Made by a program: the position numbers and the translations under genes. Source: JAAFIW01 sp031414805 (GTDB lineage: Bacteria > Pseudomonadota > Gammaproteobacteria > Burkholderiales > Burkholderiaceae_C). Taken from it: a stretch of 64,000 nt of DNA. Of the stretch, positions 58,489-64,000 are shown one piece after another (within the stretch, counting starts at the first letter, position 1; the number at the start of each line of letters is the position of its first letter). The DNA lies in contig JANOQJ010000014.1 in assembly GCA_031414805.1 (NCBI GenBank), positions 65,676-129,675 of the forward strand, in the 5' to 3' direction. Under the pieces are notes generated by a model. It was not told the DNA's origin and did not search any database. It saw only the letters and a program-made list of their open reading frames with translations.

Positions 58489-58794
58489 ATGGTGAAAACT
58501 GCGACAACTGTTTGGGATCCCGCTGAGCACCTCCAAACAGAGGAAGACATGGCGGAGTACCTGGAGGCAGCGCTTGAAGAAGCTGACCCTGCCGTGATTG
58601 CGGCTGCGCTTGGTGACATTGCGCGCGCCAAAGGTATGACGCAGGTCGCCCGCGATGCGGGTCTGGGCAGAGAAAGCCTCTACAAAGCGCTTTCGCCTGC
58701 CGGTAACCCGGAATTCAGCACCATCCTCAAAGTGGTGGCCGCGTTGGGCCTTCAATTACACGCGTCGCCGATACCGGTCAAAAGTGCCAGCTAG
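58489..58794 (+). CDS. Addiction-module antidote protein (HigA/TIGR02684-like)
   Basis: 101 residues with a C-terminal helix-turn-helix: YLEAALEEADPAVIAAALGDIARAKGMTQVARDAGLGRESLYKAL. Family members repress their own operon and neutralise the preceding toxin. AGGAG is well placed upstream of ATG 58489. Toxin-first gene order is normal for this family. Confidence 0.9.
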   Translation: MVKTATTVWDPAEHLQTEEDMAEYLEAALEEADPAVIAAALGDIARAKGMTQVARDAGLGRESLYKALSPAGNPEFSTILKVVAALGLQLHASPIPVKSAS

Positions 58795-58823
58795 TCGCTT
58801 CGTATCCGACGAACCAAGCGACG

Positions 58824-59360
58824 CTAAAAGCTGGATCCCGGCTCCGCCAAAAACGCAATTTCCTCTGCGGTCGACTCGCGCCCGAGCGCTGCATTGCGGT
58901 GCGGGTAGCGACCAAACCGGTCCACGATGGCTTTGTGCCGCAGCTCAAAGTCGTAATTGTTCTGCGGTGCGTTTTCTCGAAACAGACGCTCGGCCGTTTC
59001 ATGAATGAGTGGGGATTCGCTGTGCATGTAAGGCATGTACAGAAACACCCGCTCGTCCATGGACAGCGCCTGATCAGCCCCGCTCGCCACTGCCTCCTGG
59101 GCCAGCGCCAAAGCCAGCACATCGGTGGCAAAGGCCAGTTGACTGCCGCGGTACATGTTTCGGGAGAACTGATCCAACACGATGATTTCGGCCATTCGGC
59201 CTCTGGGGTCAGAGCGCCAGGAAAACAGTTCGGCGCGCGAGGCCTGGCTATGAATGTCTGAAAACCGCTGGGTAATGAGCGCATCGAACGCCGGGTCGAC
59301 TTTCCAGCGCTGCGCGGGGGTGACTTCGTGGAACCAGAAATCAAGGATGGTGTGGGGCAT
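58824..59360 (-). CDS. DUF924 family protein
   Basis: 178 residues, all-helical. ILDFWFHEVTPAQRWKVDPAFDALI begins the protein and VLDQFSRNMYRGSQLAFATD and YMPYMHSESPLIHE are the DUF924 hallmarks. Possibly tetratricopeptide-like; function unknown. Tail-to-tail with the antitoxin gene. Confidence 0.88.
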   Translation of the reverse strand: MPHTILDFWFHEVTPAQRWKVDPAFDALITQRFSDIHSQASRAELFSWRSDPRGRMAEIIVLDQFSRNMYRGSQLAFATDVLALALAQEAVASGADQALSMDERVFLYMPYMHSESPLIHETAERLFRENAPQNNYDFELRHKAIVDRFGRYPHRNAALGRESTAEEIAFLAEPGSSF

Positions 59361-59449
59361 GGTCGCTCTTTGCGATTTGATAGTTTGCGCTAAACCCGGT
59401 GAAACACCTCGCTGAGCTTAAAAGGCAAACTCTGCGAGACAAGATTAAA

Positions 59450-59725
59450 TCAGCCCGCCGTTTGCTCAATTCGTGACAGCAGCGCAATGGCAGGATGCCA
59501 CTGCCGCTTACTCATGAGTTGAGACACCCGATTTTTGTATTTTTCTGGGTTCGGTGCTTTGTCTTTTCTACCTCTGTGGCGCATTGTGTTGCACCACAAA
59601 CAGGCATGTTGCGCCGCAAATTCCGCCGGATCACTTTCCCACATTGGCAGTGAGCAATAAAAGCAACGGCAGCTTTGACGAACAAAGGCTTGGTGACGGA
59701 GTTTTTTAAGTTTTTGGGCGTTCAA
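59450..59725 (-). CDS. HNH-type zinc protein with reduced core
   Basis: 91 residues. RQSCRCFYCSLPMWESDPAEFAAQH is followed directly by CLWCNTMRHRGRK. In related Burkholderiales HNH proteins the two Cys pairs are separated by 30-40 residues holding the AEHL catalytic His. Here that segment is missing, so the four-Cys zinc knuckle may form but the nuclease centre should not. It may be a decayed gene. The 200 bases between it and the photolyase hold no gene. Confidence 0.6.
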   Translation of the reverse strand: MNAQKLKKLRHQAFVRQSCRCFYCSLPMWESDPAEFAAQHACLWCNTMRHRGRKDKAPNPEKYKNRVSQLMSKRQWHPAIALLSRIEQTAG

Positions 59726-59925
59726 GGGAACTCACTTGGTTTAACAAGCAAATCCCCGTTGACGTTCCACGTATGGCGGGCGCCGTCGTGACAACGTATC
59801 GGCGGTGATTGGACCAGTCCAAATCGGTCGGGGGTTGCAGGTCCCGAGCACTTAAATTTTATTAGGTCACTTGAAACTACACAAGCTGATAGCTGATTCC
59901 ATGTGGTTTTCCATGGTTCTTGCAG

Positions 59926-61458
59926 CTATGCCTTCCCCGCCCGAACCACATCTGCCCTCGCCGTCACCGCCGCCCGTTCCCCATCCGTCAACCTTGCCAG
60001 ATTCCTCACCTGCAAAGCCACCCGAGGATTCTTGGCCAGCACGGCTTCATGGCGAATCAGGTAGTCCCAATACAGGGTGGTGAACGGGCACGCGGTGTCG
60101 CCCACCCGCAGCGCCGGGTCGTACCGGCAGCCTTTGCAGTGCGGGCTCATGCGCTGGATGTATTTGCCGGTGGCGATGTAGGGTTTGCTGGCCATGATGC
60201 CGCCGTCGGCGTATTGGCTCATGCCCAGCACGTTGGGCAGCTCCACCCATTCCACGGCGTCGACATACACGGCCAGGTACCAGGCATGAATCTGCTGGGG
60301 TTTCACGCCCAGCATCAGCGCATACAGGCCGGTGACCATGAGGCGCTGAATGTGGTGGGCGTAGCCGTGGTCCAAGGTTTGGGTGATGGCGTCTTTCAGG
60401 CAGGCCATGTCGGTCTGGCCGGTCCAGAACCAGGCAGGCAGGTTTTGCTGCGCGTCCATCGCGTTGCGCTCGAGGTAGCCGGGCATTTGCGTCCAGTAGA
60501 TGCCGCGCACGTATTCGCGCCAGCCCAGAATCTGGCGCACAAAGCCTTCCACGCTGGCCAGCGGTGCCTTGCCGGCCTCGTAAGCGGCTTGCGCTGCGGC
60601 CACGACTTCTCGCGGATTCAGCAGCTTCAAATTCAGCGCGGCACCCAGATGGGCGTGATACAGCCAGGGCTGGCCGGGCCACATCGCGTCCTGGTATTGG
60701 CCGAACAACGGCAGGCGCTCGGTGATAAAGGTGTGCAACGCCTGCAGGGCATGGGCACGGGTTACCGGCCAGGCAAAGCTGTCCAGCTTGCCGGGGTGGC
60801 TGGCGAAGCGGTTGTGAACCAGGGCGATCACGTCGCGGGTGATGGCGTCAGGCTCAAACTGGCTGCGCGCGGGCACGTCAGCCGGGCCTGTGGCGGGGAA
60901 GGCCTCGCGGTTTTCCACGTCAAAGTTCCATTGACCACCGACGGGCTGGTCGCCCTCCATCAACACGTTTTGTGCGCGGCGCTGCTCGCGGTAAAAGTAC
61001 TCCATGCGCAGCGATTTACGGCCTTTGGCATGGGCGGCAAAGTCGCGCACGGTGGTGAAAAAGTGGCGGTCGTCGCGAATATCCAGCGGCAGCTGGCTTG
61101 ACGCAGCCACAGCTTGAATGGCCCTGAGCACCCGCCAGTCGCCGGGAGCGGTCATCACCAGGTGGGTGGGCTTCAAGCGGGCGATGTCGGCCGTGAGCTG
61201 ATCGGCCAAGGTGCCAGCGTTGTCCGGCGCATCCAGCTGCGTGTAGTGCAGCGGTTTGCCGACTTCGCGCAGCACTACCGCAAAATGCCGCATGGCCGAG
61301 AGAAACAAAGTGGTGCGTTGTTTGCTGGACCACACATGGGTGGATTCTTCGGCCACTTCGGCCATCCACACTGCGTCTTGCGTGGCATCAAACCCGTCGA
61401 ATGCGCTGGACTGCGCATCCAGCTGGTCGCCCAGCACGATGACCAAGGTGCGCATCAT
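59926..61458 (-). CDS. phrB: FeS-type bacterial cryptochrome/(6-4) photolyase
   Basis: 510 residues of the cryptochrome/photolyase superfamily, deoxyribodipyrimidine-photolyase-related group. TLVIVLGDQLDAQSSAFDGF begins the Rossmann domain and GWREYVRGIYW, MYLVTGLYAL-like and DAVEWVELPNVLGMSQYADGG belong to the FAD domain. Cys residues in PHCKGCRY, TACPFTT and DMACLKD supply the [4Fe-4S] cluster found in PhrB-type enzymes. Repairs UV photoproducts in blue light. The start overlaps the DUF2256 stop (ATGA). Confidence 0.92.
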   Translation of the reverse strand: MMRTLVIVLGDQLDAQSSAFDGFDATQDAVWMAEVAEESTHVWSSKQRTTLFLSAMRHFAVVLREVGKPLHYTQLDAPDNAGTLADQLTADIARLKPTHLVMTAPGDWRVLRAIQAVAASSQLPLDIRDDRHFFTTVRDFAAHAKGRKSLRMEYFYREQRRAQNVLMEGDQPVGGQWNFDVENREAFPATGPADVPARSQFEPDAITRDVIALVHNRFASHPGKLDSFAWPVTRAHALQALHTFITERLPLFGQYQDAMWPGQPWLYHAHLGAALNLKLLNPREVVAAAQAAYEAGKAPLASVEGFVRQILGWREYVRGIYWTQMPGYLERNAMDAQQNLPAWFWTGQTDMACLKDAITQTLDHGYAHHIQRLMVTGLYALMLGVKPQQIHAWYLAVYVDAVEWVELPNVLGMSQYADGGIMASKPYIATGKYIQRMSPHCKGCRYDPALRVGDTACPFTTLYWDYLIRHEAVLAKNPRVALQVRNLARLTDGERAAVTARADVVRAGKA

Positions 61459-61610
61459 TTCTTGGCCCGGCAGGCGTCAGAGCAAAACTTCACCTCCGCC
61501 CAGTTCTTCGCCCAGCTGCGCCGCCAGGTCATGGTGCGGCCACAGACGGTGCAGAGTTTGCTGGGCAAGGCTGATTTATTGCCTTTGAAGCTCGTGTTGG
61601 ACATTTTCAT
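61455..61610 (-). CDS. DUF2256 zinc-ribbon protein
   Basis: 51 residues: KLCTVCGRTMTWRRSWAKNW followed by VKFCSDACRAKK, the complete DUF2256 domain with four Cys. This small protein is frequently encoded next to PhrB-type photolyases; role unknown. The open frame extends upstream into repeat sequence; ATG 61610 or 61604 is the true start. Confidence 0.9.
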   Translation of the reverse strand: MKMSNTSFKGNKSALPSKLCTVCGRTMTWRRSWAKNWAEVKFCSDACRAKK

Positions 61611-61631
61611 TTGATTAGATGCATGCCTCAG

Positions 61632-61736
61632 ACCGTCATTCCCGCGCAGGCGGGAATCCACCTCAGCGACTGACAAACCGCGCCGTCTGCGTGGTCCTCG
61701 CGCCTGGATTCCCGCCTGCGCGGGAGTGACGGGCTA
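61632..61736. repeat. Inverted pair of the common CATTCCCGC repeat
   Basis: CGTCATTCCCGCGCAGGCGG at 61635 and GATTCCCGCCTGCGCGGGAG at 61709 are inverted partners of a widespread proteobacterial repeat; each half is itself a hairpin and the pair spans about 105 bases. Confidence 0.8.
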
Positions 61737-61778
61737 CTAGTAGACGTCTGATGCATGTACATATTTAAGCGTTTTCAT

Positions 61779-61825
61779 GCCCTAGCCCTAGCAGAACCTG
61801 CTCAAGCAGCTATTCTTTCAGGAGC
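61779..61825. repeat. Intergenic repeat, copy 16 (inverted), overlapping a gene end
   Basis: CCCTAGCCCTAGCAGAACCT then GCTCAAGCAGCTATTCTTTC. The stop and last codons of the Rrf2 gene lie inside it. Confidence 0.82.
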
Positions 61826-62380
61826 AGAACCAAAACCCCACGCCTGCGCTAGCGCAAAGCCCGAGGTAGCAGCCTTGGCGTAAACCGGTGCGTCACGTCG
61901 TTTCTTGATACCCGCACGCAGGTCGTAACCCGCCGCGTTGTCTGCTGGGTCCCGTTCGGGCAGCTGCAGCAAGCTGGGGCACTGCTGCTCCAGCAGGCTT
62001 TGCAAGGTGACCGACTCAAGGTAAGTCACGATGGCAACGTCCAGGCCCGCCCACAGATCGTGCTGCACGCGCTCAGGCGCATCGGCCAGCTCACCACGGT
62101 TGCCCTGTTCGCAGCTCAGGCGGCCCTCGTCCACCGCGCCCAGAATTTCCATGGCCGTGATGTCTCGCGCACTGCGTGTGAGCATGTAGCCACCGCCCGG
62201 CCCACGGCTCGCAGCGAGCAGGCCGCTGCGGCGCAGGCGGGAGATCAATTGCTCCAGATACGACAGCGAAATTTGCTGGCGTTGCGCCACCGATTTGGCG
62301 GTGACGGTGCCGCGCCGTTGGTGCACGGCCACGTCAATCATCGCCACCAGGGCGACACGACTTTTGGATGTGAAACCCAT
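61802..62380 (-). CDS. Rrf2/IscR-like transcriptional regulator
   Basis: 192 residues. Winged-helix N-terminal domain: ALVAMIDVAVHQ, SLSYLEQLISRLRRSGLLAASRGPGGGYML (IscR recognition helix and wing). In the cluster loop only one Cys is present (DEGRLSCEQGNRG) where IscR has three, so Fe-S ligation is unlikely in the usual form. The start ATG 62380 follows GGGAGCCTG and lies 12 bases after the HiPIP stop. The C-terminal APERIAA is encoded by an intergenic repeat. Confidence 0.82.
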   Translation of the reverse strand: MGFTSKSRVALVAMIDVAVHQRRGTVTAKSVAQRQQISLSYLEQLISRLRRSGLLAASRGPGGGYMLTRSARDITAMEILGAVDEGRLSCEQGNRGELADAPERVQHDLWAGLDVAIVTYLESVTLQSLLEQQCPSLLQLPERDPADNAAGYDLRAGIKKRRDAPVYAKAATSGFALAQAWGFGSAPERIAA

Positions 62381-62391
62381 GTCAGGCTCCC

Positions 62392-62697
62392 TTAGGCTTT
62401 TTTGGCCCAGGCGCTGCACCAGCCCTTGGCATTGACTTGCTTACCCGCAAACAGCGGGCAATTACCCCATGCGTCGGTGGGTTTGGATTGCCACAGCGCG
62501 CAGTTGGTGCACACCTGCGTCTTAGCATGCTTGGGAAACTTCTTTTCATCGACCTTGGTGGTGTCGTGCAGGTAGCTCAATGCAACGGCTTGGGGATCTT
62601 TTTCTTCCAGCTTGGTTTGCGCGGTGGCAACCGTTGTGCCCAGGGCACCGGATGCAGCAGCGGCAGTCATCAGAAAAACGCGACGATTCGTGGTCAT
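62392..62697 (-). CDS. hip: High-potential iron-sulfur protein (HiPIP)
   Basis: 101 residues. A Tat signal (TNRRVFLMTAAAASGALG) precedes a mature HiPIP of ~70 residues with the four cluster Cys in VCTNCALW, GNCPLFAGK and GWCSAW. HiPIPs are periplasmic one-electron carriers in respiration or photosynthesis. ATG 62697 follows AAGGATGTCC. First gene of a unit with the Rrf2 regulator, behind a strong promoter. Confidence 0.9.
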   Translation of the reverse strand: MTTNRRVFLMTAAAASGALGTTVATAQTKLEEKDPQAVALSYLHDTTKVDEKKFPKHAKTQVCTNCALWQSKPTDAWGNCPLFAGKQVNAKGWCSAWAKKA

Positions 62698-62736
62698 GGA
62701 CATCCTTGTAGTGGGTTTAGTGTGTTTTCGAGGTCT

Positions 62737-62765
62737 ATTATGCAACTTGAACTGGTTTTTTTCAA
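62737..62765 (-). promoter_or_regulatory. Promoter of the HiPIP-Rrf2 unit
   Basis: Minus-strand TTGAAA (62765-62760), 17-base spacer, CATAAT (62742-62737). Both hexamers match at five of six positions. Confidence 0.6.
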
Positions 62766-62780
62766 AGAAAAATCAAAATA

Positions 62781-62822
62781 TTGAATACAAATAAAGGACA
62801 ATTGAGTTCATTTTGAATACAA
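62781..62822. repeat. Direct repeat TTGAATACAA upstream of the MerR gene
   Basis: Two exact copies of TTGAATACAA at 62781-62790 and 62813-62822, 32 bases apart (about three helical turns), between divergent genes. A candidate autoregulatory operator. Confidence 0.5.
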
Positions 62823-62824
62823 CC

Positions 62825-63826
62825 ATGACCCCCTCACCCCTCCACTTGACCCGCCCGCCCACATCCGACGCCCGTTTTCGCAGTGGCGCTGTTGCCCGCA
62901 TGGCCAATTTAAGCGTGAACACGCTGCGCATTTGGGAGCGGCGCTACCAGGTGGTCGCGCCGCCGCTGACCGATTCCGGCCACCGGCTGTACAGCCCGCA
63001 CGATGTGGCCCGCCTGACCCTGCTGGCCCAGCTCACCACACAGGGCCACGCCATTGGTACCGTAGCCAAGCGCAGCCTGGCCGATTTGCAGGCGCTGGCC
63101 GATCAGCTGGACGACGTGCAAACGAGCCCACAGGTACCCACCGGCCAGCGGCAAGACGCCAACAGCCTGCAGCGCGTGGTGGTGGGGCGCAACATCGCTC
63201 GTCGCCTGTCTTCCCCTGCGGTCGTACGCTTGCTCGCGCTGGGCGGCACCACACCGCTAACGGTGCACGACGACTTGGCCCAAGCACTTGCCGCCACCGC
63301 CCACCCCCCCCAGGAACCCTTGACATCCACCGTTCAGCTCGTGGTGCAGCTGACATCGTTGCAACCCGAAGACGCCGACCGCATTCAAGAACTGGCGCGC
63401 CGACTCCAAGCACGCCACGGCTCGGTGCATGGCTTGGTGATGTACGGCTTTGGCCCCGAGCACGCCGCCCAGGCCTTGACAGCCAGCGGCATGACGGTGC
63501 GGCGTAACCCCCTGTCAGACCGCGAGCTGGCTACGTTGTTAGCCGCGCCTGCACCCGCACCGGTCAAACGCCCGCCCGCGCCCCGCCGCTTCGATGACGC
63601 GACGCTGGCAACTCTGGCCGCGCAGGCTTCGACCATTGCTTGCGAGTGCCAGCGCCACGTGGCCGAGCTCACCCAGCAGCTGGCCGACTTTGAGAAATAC
63701 AGCGCTCAATGCGAAAGCCGCACCCAGGCCGACGCGCAATTGCACCTGTACCTGAGCCAGGTGGCCGCCACCTCGCGTCAATTGTTTGAAGATGCGCTGG
63801 ACAAGCTGGCTGCTCATAACGGATGA
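62825..63826 (+). CDS. MerR-family regulator, LitR/CarH-like without B12 motif
   Basis: 333 residues. A MerR DNA-binding domain (RSGAVARMANLSVNTLRIWERRYQ, SGHRLYSPHDVARL) is followed by a Rossmann-like C-terminal domain placed like the cobalamin-binding domain of CarH/LitR, but the D-x-H-x-x-G cobalamin motif is absent. B12-independent LitR-like proteins are known in Burkholderiales. Its position beside photolyase and HiPIP genes fits a light or redox regulator. A TTG at 62813 is an alternative start. Confidence 0.75.
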   Translation: MTPSPLHLTRPPTSDARFRSGAVARMANLSVNTLRIWERRYQVVAPPLTDSGHRLYSPHDVARLTLLAQLTTQGHAIGTVAKRSLADLQALADQLDDVQTSPQVPTGQRQDANSLQRVVVGRNIARRLSSPAVVRLLALGGTTPLTVHDDLAQALAATAHPPQEPLTSTVQLVVQLTSLQPEDADRIQELARRLQARHGSVHGLVMYGFGPEHAAQALTASGMTVRRNPLSDRELATLLAAPAPAPVKRPPAPRRFDDATLATLAAQASTIACECQRHVAELTQQLADFEKYSAQCESRTQADAQLHLYLSQVAATSRQLFEDALDKLAAHNG

Positions 63827-63861
63827 AAGAGATAACTGGCTTGGCGGATGTACATTGAAAC

Positions 63862-64000
63862 ACTAGTGTCCGGTAAATTCTTCGTAGAAATGGCGCAAAC
63901 GCAAGCTGGGTGCGGGTTTCAAGAGGTTTTGCGATTCGGACGATTTCAAACGTGATTTTTGCAGCTGCGTATCGTGGCCTCATTTTTCGAGGTTTTCGCT
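63862..64000. mobile_element. Possible insertion-sequence end (partial)
   Basis: ACACTAGTGTCCGGTAAATT begins a stretch without a gene that reads like the left end of an IS4-type element; it runs off the window. No transposase frame is complete enough to confirm this. Confidence 0.25.

Noticed and set aside
61455..61676. Longer 73-codon version of DUF2256
   Set aside because: The first 22 codons are translated from the CATTCCCGC repeat (SRLRGNDG), a common false N-terminus.

Overview
The window looks like a chromosomal segment of a betaproteobacterium of the order Burkholderiales, most likely family Comamonadaceae (Rhodoferax/Polaromonas-like). The grounds are gene content and order (pilMNOPQ upstream of aroK-aroB, ponA divergent to pilM, cyaY/lptM/lysA, msrPQ, TRAP and ABC uptake systems, DUF1415, DUF2164, DUF938 and DUF924 proteins), a moderately high GC background, and a short intergenic repeat with core CTGCTYRAGCAG followed by ACAAGGGCT that occurs about fifteen times. 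The genus is inference; no rRNA or tRNA gene was recognised.

Layout. 1-5700: a partial GYF-like gene, a LOG-family protein, a DenD-like dehydrogenase, a methyltransferase, DUF1415, an unknown protein and a dGTPase homologue. 5771-14607: a more AT-rich minus-strand block, pilM-N-O-P-Q, an Ig-like lipoprotein, aroK and aroB, with overlapping start and stop codons. 14861-20637: ponA, cyaY, lptM-lysA and an ABC amino-acid binding protein. 20689-26943: msrPQ, a rhodanese and a complete TRAP transporter dctPQM whose large permease carries a repetitive Pro/Gly insert. 27089-31571: a class-III-like polyphosphate kinase 2 and the fused B12-dependent mutase icmF, which has gained a stretch of repeat-derived codons.

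31934-39132 is a five-gene red-light signalling operon on the minus strand: heme oxygenase (makes biliverdin), bacteriophytochrome histidine kinase, single-domain response regulator, large hybrid histidine kinase and a small kinase-like protein. 39320-44998 holds small metabolic and membrane genes (GNAT, hydrolase, TspO, a frameshifted PaiB-like gene, an MFS carrier). 45420-50917 is an accessory island: a NERD-nuclease/helicase, a decayed 3' fragment of glnS, and an AT-rich three-gene cassette (ParB-like protein, possible PD-(D/E)xK nuclease, D12-class adenine methylase). This cassette is the best candidate for an undescribed defence or modification system.

51246-54082 is a decaying, repeat-rich stretch: trxC interrupted by a 159-bp inverted-repeat element, tandem ~335-bp units with nested palindromes, and a frameshifted quinone reductase. 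54251-56093 has pilU and a cyclic-nucleotide-binding protein. 56332-59725 has a nitrilase, a flavin-binding protein, a toxin-antitoxin pair with a frameshifted toxin, and small genes. 59926-63826 groups an FeS-type photolyase, DUF2256, an Rrf2 regulator, a high-potential iron-sulfur protein and a LitR-like MerR regulator, a second light- or oxidative-stress-related cluster. The last 140 bases may be the end of an insertion sequence.
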